A DNA stretch of 64,000 nucleotides from Allolobophora icterica (Eukaryota > Annelida > Clitellata > Crassiclitellata > Lumbricidae). Below the pieces are notes generated by a model. That model was not told the DNA's origin, did no database searches, and saw only the letters and a list, made by a program, of their open reading frames with translations. This document shows, piece by piece, positions 52,362 through 62,261 of the stretch (the stretch's first letter is position 1; every line of letters begins with the position of its first letter). Location: the NCBI GenBank assembly GCA_963556255.1, contig OY744615.1:23442191-23506190 (forward strand), read 5' to 3'. Both the position numbers and the translations under genes were made by a program.

Positions 52362-54542
52362 CTAAAGGTACAAAAGACAGTGACTAATCTAGACATTGTT
52401 TTCAATTCACTCGCTGGCCATGTAAATTGTATCTCTGACAAACACATTGGTTTCCAGTTGCCTTGATCATTGTAATTCGCTTTTTACTGATATCAGCAAG
52501 TCAAATACAACTCAAATATGCTGAGGTTGCACAGAGTTCAGAACTCTTTGGCTAGAGCCAATTCCAATATATCCAAATATGAATATATAACCCCTGTGCT
52601 TAAATCTTTGCTTGGCTTCCTGTTCAACAAGGAATTTGTTTAAAATTGCGGCTACTTCTTGAAACTCTTTCCCTTGTGTGCCTGCTCTGTGTCATTTTGT
52701 TCTCAAGTGAAAACTCAGCTCTTCCAAATTGATTATCCACCATAAGCTGCCTCTCTGTCTTACGGACTGATCTTCTTGATCTTGACCCGATCACTGCTTG
52801 GTTTTGGTGCGCCATTGGCTCATGCCTTCTGCATTAGACACTGGCACATTACAAGTTACTAATTACAATTATTTTAACATGCTGCCTATCTGGAGTCTAA
52901 AGAGCTGAATGTAATGTTCAAAGAAAAGCCCAAACCTTCAATACAGCAGGGCCAGTCCGTGGTCCAAGGTTGCACCGTCGCCACTCGTCATACCACCAGC
53001 GCACTGTGCTGTACTTTGGGTTGACCGAGCCATCTGCCAACAGTGCCTCACTCACATCACTCCTCAGCTCAAGTACACTCGTGTGGTACTTCATCGCTTC
53101 AGAGACGTCCATGCCATTGGCGAAGTACTCCTCAAACTGCTGACGACTTTCAGCAGTGGGCGGAAGATGCAGAAGGGCTGCGGCAGTCTTCAGAGAGTGG
53201 TTGTGAACATTTCTCAGTTCAACGACTCCTGGCAATCCATCCTGCAACAGAACCAGAGAACCTAACAACTACTGGAAGAAACAACCATATACCTATGATA
53301 AAATATCGTTTTGAGTTGTTCATTTACTAACATAAATCAAACCACAGATATATACAAAATGTAAAATGGTACAACTCTGATAATAGCCCACTTATGAAAA
53401 TGACACATTTAAGGCTGTAACTCTGTGTAAAGTTGGTATATTCACATGATCTTGGCGTTTACAAAAGTATTTGCTAAAAAATTAATCACATTCAAGTGCA
53501 GATTATACAGCTAGCTATTGTTACATTCAATGCAGGTTTTTACTAGATTGAACCGCTTTGTCTTGATTTAGGTAAAGCTTCTAAATCTGAGCTTTAATTC
53601 TGGTATACTAGTTACCCTGGTATTACAAATTTAATCAGTTTGTCTTATGGTCCATTCCTGTAACAAAAATATTAGACTTAAAATTTAGGTAATGTAATTA
53701 GTAACTTCTATTGCGCCGGTGTCTAATGCACAAGGCAGAAACTGATGGCACACCAAACCAAGCCGTAATCAGGTCAAAATCCAGAAGATCAGTCCGTAAG
53801 ACAGAGAGGCAGCCTATGGTGGATAAGCAATTTAAGCAGGTAAGTTTTAAGTTGAGAATGAAACGACGCAAGCGACTGAGCAGAGCGGACAGACACAGGG
53901 AGAGAGTTCCAAAAAGTAAGTCCAGCAACCGAAAAAGCTCGTTCACCAAGAACAGTTCTGGATTTAGGTATGACCAGACAAAGATAATCAGATGACCTCG
54001 TTGAATAATTGATAAGTCTGGGGAGTAAGAACTGATTTAAGTATTGTGGCTGGCCAGAATTCAAAGTTTTATAAACGATGAGCCCCAATTTGAAAACTTA
54101 TTCTTTGCTGAACAGGAAGCCAATGCAAGGATTTAGGCACAGGGGTAACATGTTGATATTTTGATGTATTAAGGCCTACCTTGACGTGTGGATTACTCTG
54201 TTTCGTCCACTTCGTGACTAAGTGCACCTTCTGAGTGAGCTTTGCAGAGCAACTGCTGTTCTTAGAAGCTCGTTTTGTGTCGTTTTTGTTAAAAGAGCTG
54301 TGTTGGCAGACGTAGTCAATGCGGTAAGACAGACGCTGTACACTAGGGAAGGTTGATCGCACCCGCCACTTCGTCTTCGTACGGAGTTCGAAATCGCACA
54401 GCCACTTAGCCATGTCGTCTTTCGTCGCCGCGTTTGTCCGCACCGTCGCCTGGAAACCGCCATCGTCTTTCGCGTTGTAATCAACGACGGAATTGCGAAA
54501 GTTTTCAGGTAACCATTCGAAATGAGCGCCCTGAATCGCCAT
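50700..54542 (-). CDS. MULE transposase, 3 exons, 776 aa
   Basis: Exons 54542-54180, 53241-52936 and 52361-50700 join in phase 0 throughout. Mutator-type transposases cut and paste the element through an RNase H-like DDE site. Exon 1 has a WLCDFELRTKTKWRVR region with spaced Cys/His that may be an N-terminal DNA-binding domain (FLYWCH/FAR1-like, unproven). Exon 3 carries Asp271 in IAFVDST, Asp338 in LTFITDD, the LCLFHVQQAVWR motif typical of MULE proteins, and Glu454 in NTNNYCES, then a SWIM zinc finger (Cys556, Cys558, Cys567, His569). A Pro/Thr-rich tail ends at TGA 50702-50700. No frameshifts or stops. Both introns contain LINE fragments. Domesticated SWIM/MULE genes exist in animals, but flanking inverted repeats and target duplication mark this one as a transposon. 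Confidence 0.9.
52507..52850 (+). mobile_element. LINE family B fragment in transposase intron 2
   Basis: LRLHRVQNSLARANSNISKY then ITPVLKSL is the end of a CR1/L2-like reverse transcriptase; broken further on. The 3' tail GCATTAGACACTGGC matches families at 53700 and 14220. Confidence 0.75.
52936..53241 (-). CDS. MULE transposase exon 2
   Basis: 102 codons: DGLPGVVELRNVHNHSLKTA, with an NVHNHSL motif that is usual before the catalytic core in MULE proteins, to RTGPAVLK. Acceptor TGTTGCAG, donor AAG|GTTTGG. Confidence 0.88.
53692..54172 (-). mobile_element. LINE family B fragment in transposase intron 1
   Basis: Minus translation: HVTPVPKSLHWLPVQQRISF, then SRTVLGERAFSVAGLTFWNS and LPVSVRSAQ, a CR1/L2-like C-terminus that is nearly unbroken. 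Opposite orientation to the intron 2 copy. Confidence 0.8.
54180..54542 (-). CDS. MULE transposase exon 1
   Basis: 121 codons from ATG 54542-54540, 28 bp inside the right inverted repeat; ends SNPHVK with donor AAG|GTAGGC. A LINE fragment begins within about 10 bp of this donor. Confidence 0.85.
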
Positions 54543-54569
54543 TTTGCCAACTATTATCGGCGGTAGGCG

Positions 54570-54654
54570 AAACTAGGTCACGCTATTTATAACTCGTATC
54601 CTATTGGTCGATATAGCCCTGTAAGACGTAGCGCTGTATGGTCTACGAATACGC
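54570..54654 (-). repeat. MULE right terminal inverted repeat
   Basis: Reverse complement of 44660-44744 with three mismatches; lies immediately upstream of the transposase start. Confidence 0.92.
54584..54591 (-). promoter_or_regulatory. TATA box of the transposase
   Basis: TATAAATA inside the right inverted repeat, about 42-50 bp upstream of the ATG, a usable core-promoter distance with a very short leader. Confidence 0.6.
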
Positions 54655-54663
54655 TTCCCGGAT
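54655..54663. repeat. MULE target duplication, right
   Basis: TTCCCGGAT, identical to 44651-44659. Confidence 0.92.
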
Positions 54664-55023
54664 GCGTGGCGCCAGCTGGCGAAACACCGGAAAGATCTTG
54701 CCCGTCGTCTTGGGATTTCAACAAATTTTAGAATGCAAATTGGCCCGTTTAAACCCGGTAAGCTCGTTCGTTTCAGCCTTTTCGACACCAGTAAATAAGT
54801 TTAAGCTCGTTTGAAGCCGTTATAGTTTAAAAGAGCAGCCCTTTACGGTAACTTTACGTAGAATTATGTGTGAGACGAACCTCAGTCGGAATGTCACCAT
54901 TTTGTTAACAGTGACGTCATTGACTCATTGGTAATGAATATTCATTAGTAGTTGTGAGCGGCCAATGAGAGGAGCGTAACAGAAAAAGTTTATTTCATCA
55001 GTGATTTCATGACACTTCTTTTC

Positions 55024-55030
<7 letters not shown>

Positions 55031-55077
<47 letters not shown>

Positions 55078-55096
55078 TATATCATATATATATATC
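55031..55096. repeat. (TA)n microsatellite
   Basis: Nearly pure TA repeat with a few ATC breaks. Confidence 0.95.
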
Positions 55097-55420
55097 AACA
55101 TCATTGCCCACGTCCTGTAACACCGAATTACGGGCGTTAGATGGGACCGATATGAGCTCTATGCGAATCCCACTTAAAGGAATATGGGTCCTATACGAGC
55201 TCCATGTCGACATGCTGGCAGGGTTCCCTCTTGGCCTATCACTTTTCTCCAATTATATAAGCGACGAAGCAGAAATATTTGAAACGTCATTATCCACGTA
55301 GGCCTATTAGCCAATTAAATATATATTATTCTCTTTTGACCCCAAATCTGTTTTCTCCAGTCTTGAATGAGAACTAAGAGAAGAGAACACTGAAGAGTTA
55401 TTGTCCACATAATTATAGAG
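55090..55420. repeat. Satellite-like repeat, locus 3
   Basis: CAACATCATTGCCCACGTC, CCAATTATATAAGCGACG and AACGTCATTATCCACGTAGG blocks match loci at 42.9 and 44.4 kb. It lies 450 bp right of the MULE. Confidence 0.6.
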
Positions 55421-55443
55421 TCATACATAGTCAGAATAATAGT

Positions 55444-55728
55444 CTATGTAATGACGACGCCTTTGGCCAAACACGGTCCCTGTTCTCCTTCAAGCAGGAC
55501 GGGCCATAGGACGCTCTTGACGACGTTGCTCTCTGGATTGGATGAATGAAAGCGAACGTGCTTGTTCTCGTCGAAGGTCGTGGATTCGTAGTCGATAACG
55601 AGAGGCGGGTTCTGAATGTGCAGAGCCCAAGACAGTTGGACGCATTCCTCGATATAGGATAAAAGTCCTCGACAGTTTTTCAACCTCGGATAATCGTACA
55701 ACGTCACCCAAAGACGTCCGCAAACCTC
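55444..55728 (-). CDS. MIEAP-like terminal exon
   Basis: 94 codons and TAG: EVCGRLWVTLYDYPRLKNCR to AKGVVIT. It holds the most diagnostic part of the MIEAP domain. Acceptor CCATTTTAG. Confidence 0.9.
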   Translation of the reverse strand, partial: EVCGRLWVTLYDYPRLKNCRGLLSYIEECVQLSWALHIQNPPLVIDYESTTFDENKHVRFHSSNPESNVVKSVLWPVLLEGEQGPCLAKGVVIT

Positions 55729-55984
55729 CTAAAATGGAACAATATACCAGAAATCATAGGCATCGGTGGGGGGGGGGTTGCGAGGGGCATCCGTACCACC
55801 ACTTTTTGGACTGAAGGGTACCGTACGTATCTCAGTATCTCTCACTTTTCATACCCAGAAGACAAAATACCCATTGGTAATATCTTGGACGGAGACCTTC
55901 ATTTGAGTCCTCAAGACTCAATAGAAGGCGTCATCATCATCATTGTTATCACCAATATCATCCTCATATTTATTGTTAATAATG

Positions 55985-56034
<50 letters not shown>

Positions 56035-56043
56035 TATAATAAT

Positions 56044-56117
<74 letters not shown>

Positions 56118-59100
56118 TAATAATAATAATAATAATAATAATCATCATCATCAGCAGCAGCAGCAGCAGAAGCATCATCATCATCATCATCATAATCTGT
56201 TGTGCACGGCGCAAAAACGGCACCGTTAAAATTATTCAAACCGTTGTGAAGGGGAAACGATGCAAAATTTGGTACCCCCACCCCACACTTTCCAGACCAG
56301 AAATGAAAAACCAGACAGGAAAGAATTTTGTATAACCGACTAAATGTAAATTTTCAAAACAAATTTTCAGTAATTAAAATTTCAGTGATATTGGCGTCAT
56401 TAGGCAAATGGAGTGGTAGCCTGATTGGCTCCCTTGATCCGTCCTTCGTAAATGGAGTGGTAATCGGATTGGTTCCCTTGACTCGTCCCTGATTAAGGTT
56501 GCCTATACTCAATCATGATAGTTAATGATGTACGCAATTATAAAATTATGTCGGACTATAGTAGCAATTGATGTTCATGAGCGTCCTGGCCTTTTTCGCG
56601 TCTTAATTTTACAAACTTGTTTAGACTTAGATCACACAGTTAGATAGATCTGGGACCACTGGCGTAAACTTGTCCAAAATATTGGTGGGGCAAGGGGTAT
56701 GCACTAGAGGGGCAAAAAACAAGTTTTTTCCAGATGAAAAGTTTTTTCCTCTCGTTTTTTTCGTTTTTATAGTTTTTGTTGTTTTTAAGATTTTCGGATT
56801 TCGGATCATAAAAATCGTGAAAAATGGCCAATTAAGACATAGCTAACAAGAGTTCCAACTCAGTTTAATTCAGTTACGATTTCCGAAAATTAAAAATCAT
56901 TAAATCAATGTTATTAAGATAACTTCTAAAAAAATAAGAAATTTTTTAAAAACAAAAAACAAATTTTGTGGTTTTCTTTTCCTTTTTTTGTTTAAAACCA
57001 AAATCCGAAAAAAACTTTTTTCACCTCTGATCTGGACAGTCAGCAGAGGCTTCCGGTGTTACGTTAATGCGTATGAAATGGGGCAATTGGTTTACATGTA
57101 AATTTGTTTCATATCGAAGAAATTGAAGATAAAAATAAATCTTTGCTTTCATTATGAATTTCTGATAGTATTTCAGTTCTGTGTCTCTGTTTTTCTGTTT
57201 CTGAAGAAATTTGTCTATATTGAAACATAATATTTTAATTTTTGAAGAAATTTTCCCCTCGATTTTTGGGGGGGCATTGCCCCGGCTCCTCAATTATTGG
57301 GGGGGGGGGCACGTGCCCCGGCTGACCCCCCAGAGTCTACGCCTATGTCTGGGACTAACATTTCAGTAATATTAGTCCCAGGATAGATCTTTATAGCCGT
57401 GCTTGTAGAGATACGAAGAGGCGCTGTAGAACCTACACATCGTTTGGGGCGGTTTACTAAGGACGTGATTTCCATAACTAAGGCCGAATTTGTGTTTGCA
57501 AACCTCTCTGGCGACGCGTAGTATTTACTTAATATATGCATAATAAACCAACCTAATACAGGCGTGTAAACATGGACGTATACCTGATAATTTTTTGATA
57601 GGTCATGTCTTTGAACGGTAATTCTGAGATAGTGTCCAATGGCATTCTGTAAGTCTTTCGCCGCTTGTCGCAAGGCGACGCTGGAGCTCTGCATGGATGT
57701 TGGGGTGTGGAGAATGTCGTTGAGTGTGGTTCTCATGTCCAGGAAGGTTCTTTGAGTTGAACGGAAGGCCAGCTGTAAAGCCCCCTCTCGGAGGACAACA
57801 ACACACCTTTTACCACCCGTGAACATCAGGCTGATATTACGATCATCTATACATTAATAAGTGTCTAATATCTTAATAAGTGTCTAGTCGCTATAAGCGA
57901 TTCGTAACTACCTGTGATTGTACATGATACGATTATTTTCAGTCATTCTTGCGTTGGTAGATACATGGCACGGATGTCTCCAGAACTGAAACTGAAGATG
58001 TGCGGTGACACTTAATAATCTCGTTTAATTTATAAAGCCTACCTTCGGTGGGTCAATATTTCGCCTACAGCTGGCCACTCCCTACCACCAGTGACGCGAT
58101 TTGGACCGCTCTGGGTTTAATAAACGTGACTGGCTGGGTATAGACAATACATACTAGCATTTAAGCATTAACTATCATGAAATGCTGATCGTGAACTCTG
58201 CGTTTCATCAGCGCCTAAGAACCTAAGTCGTGGGAAGTAGGCCTAATTCTGCCAGCATGCCTTCAAACATATTAATACGGAACCCATGTGGGCACTGTGG
58301 CAATGTGTATCGTTTATTATGGACTTCATAGGGCCGCTGGCAGGGAGATTATTCACTGGCGCTCAGTTAAAATAAAAAAATCAACGTAGACATCAGTTTA
58401 GACGTAAATGCATACAAAAGCAGCAACTTAGGGGAGTGTGGATCCCTGCGTCCCAATTCATTACACATGGCTCCGATCCGGGAACATTCTTGAATCACAA
58501 TTGGAAGCACAGCATTTAAGCGTATCTAGAAGCGTGTACGTGATGTATTTGTGGAGCAGAACCCAACTTGCCGCTACGTATACATGGAAAAGAAAACCAC
58601 CTGCAACTATGACATACAGAAGTAGGATATAACTTGCCACTATGATTGACAGAAGAAGTTTAGCCTTGAGTTCTTCACTCTTCGCCATTTCGGGCAGTTG
58701 GTCCAGAGTCTCAACGGCCTCAACCCGAGCCTCCGCGTACAAGTTCGAGTAACGCTCGATGAGTTGTGAAGGACGAAAGTCGCCGAGACCCAAGTCCTCG
58801 AACTTTGTTCCTCCCATTTTTAGCTGGTTGTTCGCTTGATCCGAAAGTCTGTACACGAGCAAAGAAAACAGTTCTATAGACAATAGCGCCTCTCTGCTAC
58901 TTCTCAAAACGCTTGGCTCGCGAGCCAAAGTGATATTATAATTCTTTAGGAGCAGCAAGTGCATCTGTAAGTATATACTGAATGAATTGCTTTAAAGCAA
59001 TTTGGTGGGAAGATATTTATAGGATAATTTCGTGATAATCACTACATGCATTCTAAAACCTAAACACTTTAACGACGATAGTGCAGTGTTTTAGTTGTCG

Positions 59101-61415
59101 GGGGGGTTGGGGGTTCAACCCCCTAGTTCTCTTTCTAACCCCCTCAGCTAAGTAACTGAAAAATGTTGGGGGTTACTTTACTACAAAAAACTGGTGTTTG
59201 GTCTATGTGATTATGTGATGTGGTAATCTGCAAATTTTTGACCCCCCCAGTTGTTTTTGTGCAACTAAAACACTGCGATAGTGTATACTAATTGCGACTT
59301 GGAAACCAATGTAGCTCGTCGTGAAAGTGCTGAATCATTAAAGGAATTATGACAGTATACAGTTTCGTATCTGTTTAACAACCTGTTAGGTGCAACTATA
59401 ATCTAGGGCACTGGAGGCGTGGGAAAACGACACGGAATTGCTGATTTGCAGCTTTTAAACATCAAAATATGTTACTGTATATAGTTATATACCCCATAGT
59501 AGCTGTGATCAGTTACTATAGTTACCGAGCTTTTATGAGATTCTTAAAATTCGCTATGCAAATGTTCAGAAACATATAGAAGAGAGAAAAGCAGTCCCTT
59601 GAGCTAGCCCTGGGGCAGCCATGGGTATGAAGTGTTAGCGACTGTCGTCGTCATCGTGCTGGTCGTCATCATTACCAATGTCGTCGTCATCAGCATCAAC
59701 CGCAATCATCATCATTTTTCTTTTTTTAGCCCCACCATATGAGGGCGGGTGGCCAGTCCTCTCCCTCGCGGTCTCATCTTTCCACCGACAGTGTACGGTC
59801 GGTGTACTCATTAAAGCTGAGTTGGTTAGAGGACACAGGTGGAGCAGAAGCCTCAAACCAAATTTATGTCCTGGTGGGGATTTGAATCCCTGACCTCTCA
59901 ATTGACAGTACAACACACCACTAGAAACATATAATCGACTCTAAAAGCGACAGTAATCAAAGAGTCTGCTTTGGTTTGAAACTGCATGCCACGCACAGGC
60001 CCGCATTAAGGGGGGTGCGAAGGGTGCTGCAGCACCCGGGCCCGCAGATTTTGGGACCCGCATTTTCGGAAGTACATAAAAATTTTAATGTAAGAACAAA
60101 TTCCCAAAAAAGGTCATAAAAAATTCCCAAAAAAGGTCATCAAAGTTTGTGTAAGAAGAATTCCTAAAAAGTCATAAAAATTCCCAAAAAAGGTCATCAA
60201 ATTTTTCTGTCATGACATTTGCCAGTCACAGCACCCGGGCCCGCACTAGTCTTAATGCGGCCCTGGCCATGCATTGTGAATGACTGAATGGTGAACATTT
60301 CTGTGAGATCACTTCAGCGGCTAAACCTCAGTTGATGAAAATTATATAACCTTTCCTGGAGTATCTTTTCCCTCTGCTGCAACTTTTCCTCCTTTTCCTT
60401 GCTGAGACAAAGTTCCTTCTTCAGAATTTCCACTTCCTTCCTCAGTCTCTCAGCAGTTATCCGTTCGTCCCGATTCTCGCCGTTTCCAACCGCTCCTCTG
60501 CCTCCTCCTCCTCCTCCTCCTCCTCCTCCTCCTCCTCCTCCTCCTCCTCCTCCTCCTCCTCCTCCTCCACTCCTCTGTCCCATCGCACTTCCAGCTACAG
60601 GTGGCTTCTCAAGTGCAGCAACTGCGGTTCGAGGTCGCGCTGGGTCTTGCACGAGAGGGGAGTACGTGGAGACCGGTCGAGGGGTCTTCGGCAGGACTCG
60701 TCTACCTACGGCGCAATCACAGAAACAATCATCTTTACGTAGTACGTGGCAATGTATACAATAGGTACAAGAACTAGTATACTCTCGAGCTCTCTTTGGT
60801 CTAAGACCAAAGACGTCGTTGATAGTTATATACATACAATGCGGCGTATTGAGATAGGACTGAGTGTACTGAGTCGTTATAAGTTGTACGCCTTGTGTAT
60901 AAGTTGTACACATTGTGAACATTTTATTGGGAAAACTCAGAGATTGTTTTTGATGTTTTTATACTGATGGATCAATCAGGATCATGGTTGTTGGTCCTGC
61001 GATATCTTTTTGTTGCCAGTCAATCGACCAGAAGTCGTTAGTATTCTCGTGTGGATGGTTTGTTGTTAATCTACGAACCAGTTTTAATCATCAGTTAGCA
61101 CGTTGTCAATCTCTTCGTGAGTTTTGGAGCCGAAAAGTCGAAAACGATGGAGCCTAACTGAGTTGGAATGAGACAAAGGAAGTCAGAGAGGAAGAGGATA
61201 AGATAAGAGGTAACATATTACAGATAAGAGGCAGCTAGAAAACTTACTTGAGTTCTCCAATGCAGCCATCTTGGTTGCTGAAGCTGGTGTATGACTAGAC
61301 GATGGAGGTAAATGTGGCGTGGAAGCTGAGAGGAAGGAAAGTGATTGCGTCAGTCGACCATTTTCCATAACTGTGATCTCCGTCTGCCATTCGTGGTGTT
61401 GGTCGGTGCCTCCAG
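55444..61415 (-). CDS. SPATA18-like: MIEAP/SPATA18-like protein, 3' five exons
   Basis: Exons 61415-61248, 60705-60351, 58848-58638, 57772-57584, 55728-55444 (stop TAG) join in phase: 1208 nt. MIEAP (SPATA18) promotes removal of damaged mitochondria in vertebrates; role here is inferred by domain only. Order: Ser/Pro-rich start, polyglycine run, coiled coil (ERLRKEVEILKKELCLSKEK), then the MIEAP C-terminal domain: FRPSQLIERYSNLYAEA, EECVQLSWALHIQNPPLVID, FDENKHVRFHSS, and the end SVLWPVLLEGEQGPCLAKGV, which fits the family's VWP-LL-GP-L-KGVV terminus. The first exon here starts in mid-codon (acceptor TTTGCAG|CT), so at least one 5' exon is missing. The intron after the third exon may use a GC donor. 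Many invertebrates have several MIEAP-domain paralogues, so orthology is unsure. Confidence 0.85.
55981..56195. repeat. (AAT)n microsatellite with CAT/CAG end
   Basis: Long AAT run, then short ATC and AGC triplet runs, in a MIEAP-like intron. The poly-Asn and poly-Ile ORFs are artefacts. Confidence 0.97.
56657..57347. mobile_element. Non-autonomous hAT element, 691 bp
   Basis: Imperfect inverted ends CACTGGCGTAAAC and GTCTACGCCTATG; perfect 8-bp duplication TCTGGGAC (56649-56656, 57348-57355). It contains TTTTTTC-rich DNA and GGGGGGG-GCCCC blocks near the right end, common in hAT elements. Confidence 0.85.
57395..57440 (+). repeat. LINE/SINE family A tail relic
   Basis: GAAGAGGCGCTGTAGAA matches the right arm of the family hairpin; the left arm is degraded. 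Confidence 0.4.
57584..57772 (-). CDS. MIEAP-like exon (fourth found)
   Basis: 63 codons: LAFRSTQRTFLDMRTTLNDI to HDLSKNYQ, helical. Acceptor CTTTACAG, donor CAG|GTATAC. Confidence 0.8.
58638..58848 (-). CDS. MIEAP-like exon (third found)
   Basis: 70 codons: LSDQANNQLKMGGTKFEDLG to LLLSIIV with the FRPSQLIERYSNLY motif. Acceptor GTGTACAG. Donor is either GTG|GCAAGT (GC type, used here) or ATA|GTGGCA; both keep phase 0. Confidence 0.83.
59065..59329. mobile_element. TTAA-type micro-MITE, copy 5, split by a hAT MITE
   Basis: CACTTTAACGACGATAGTG (59065-59083) and TATACTAATTGCGACTTGG ... GAAAGTG (59284-59329) are two halves of the ~63-bp family, separated by 59084-59275 plus one 8-bp duplication. 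Confidence 0.7.
59084..59275. mobile_element. Small hAT-type MITE, 192 bp
   Basis: Ends CAGTGTTTTAGTTG and CAACTAAAACACTG are perfect inverted repeats; perfect 8-bp duplication CGATAGTG (59076-59083, 59276-59283). GGGGGTT and AACCCCC blocks are inside. Confidence 0.92.
59640..59720. repeat. GTC/ATC triplet-rich stretch
   Basis: Imperfect GTC and ATC triplets. 59720-59990 has no recognised feature. Confidence 0.6.
59996..60265. mobile_element. Small hAT-type MITE, 270 bp
   Basis: Inverted ends CAGGCCCGCATTAAG and CTTAATGCGGCCCTG (one mismatch); flanking 8-mers GCCACGCA and GCCATGCA differ at one base. Interior repeats AATTCCCAAAAAAGGTCAT several times. Confidence 0.85.
60351..60705 (-). CDS. 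MIEAP-like exon (second found; poly-Gly, coiled coil)
   Basis: Codes RRVLPKTPRPVSTYSP, a run of about 23 Gly from a CCT repeat (60500-60568), then a charged coiled coil. Acceptor GCGCCGTAG, donor GAAAG|GTTATA. Confidence 0.8.
60500..60568. repeat. (CCT)n repeat coding polyglycine
   Basis: Triplet repeat within a MIEAP-like exon; length may vary between individuals. Confidence 0.95.
61248..61415 (-). CDS. MIEAP-like exon (first found)
   Basis: GGTDQHHEWQTEITVMENGR then Ser/Pro/Thr-rich sequence to ALENS. Acceptor CCTTTGCAG, donor CTCAA|GTAAGT. No domain. Its internal ATGs could serve as starts if this were exon 1, but the acceptor argues against. Confidence 0.65.
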
Positions 61416-61439
61416 CTGCAAAGGAAAACGTCTTCATCA

Positions 61440-61735
61440 TCATCTTCTAACGTGTCGTTATCAACGTCATCATCATCATCGACGTCGTCGTCATCATACT
61501 TCATCATCGTCGTTGTCGTCGTCATCATACTTCATCATCGTCGTTGTCGTCGTCATCATGGTGGTCGTCATCAGTACCATAGTCGTCGTCATCGTCATCA
61601 ACGTCGTCATCATCATCGTCGTCGTCGTCATCATAGTCGTCGCCGTCATCATAGTCGTCGTCCGTCGTCATCATCATCATTCATCATCACCATCATCATC
61701 ATCATTATTCATCATCCTCATGTTCATAATTTCCT
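61440..61735. repeat. (GTC/ATC)n triplet repeat region
   Basis: Mixed ATC and GTC triplets for about 300 bp, with an internal duplication CATACTTCATCATCGTCGTT (twice near 61495-61545). It directly precedes the first MIEAP-like exon found. Confidence 0.9.
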
Positions 61736-62059
61736 TACCGCGAAAAGAACCTATAGGCTTGTACTGACGCTGGAAAGGATCCGTTGACTACAGAACTATA
61801 CGGTACGTATAATAGGTCTGTTGTGTAGCAATCGGTTGCCTGTGTCAGCGAATACGTGCTACAGGCGGTTGTTATAATCTAGCGTCCTTAACAGGTCACT
61901 AAAGATTAAGAGACCAGTTTTAGAATGATTCCAGAGGCGTGAGCGAAACGGTGTCAACACGGCTCCTGTCAGCACACTCTTTGGAGCTGTAAAACTGCTG
62001 CAGTGCTGATTGCAAGCCTTCGTACATATATGCAATACAACGGCAGTCGACTGCTTCTG

Positions 62060-62093
<34 letters not shown>

Positions 62094-62098
62094 AGATG
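62060..62098. repeat. (CTG)n microsatellite
   Basis: Short CTG run. Confidence 0.9.
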
Positions 62099-62116
62099 GT
62101 CAACACCGATATAGGG

Positions 62117-62121
<5 letters not shown>

Positions 62122-62176
<55 letters not shown>

Positions 62177-62261
62177 GACAGAGAAGAGAGACAGAGAGAC
62201 AGACACAGAGAAAGAGAGAGAGATGATGCTATATCCAAGAAAAACTAGCCGCACACTCATA

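Larger units (their letters stand above)
44660..54654 (-). mobile_element. Mutator-like element (MULE), 9995 bp, apparently complete
   Basis: Bounded by 85-bp terminal inverted repeats (44660-44744 and 54570-54654; 3 mismatches) and a perfect 9-bp duplication TTCCCGGAT. The right part (50.7-54.54 kb) codes on the minus strand for an intact three-exon MULE transposase starting 28 bp inside the right repeat. The left part (44.75-50.6 kb) is non-coding and contains later insertions: retroelement tails, a 3.4-kb hAT-ended element and, inside that, a broken RTE LINE holding a further hAT MITE. Without the 3392-bp hAT and its 8-bp duplication the element would be ~6.6 kb. Termini, duplication length and enzyme family agree, so classification is firm. 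Confidence 0.92.
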
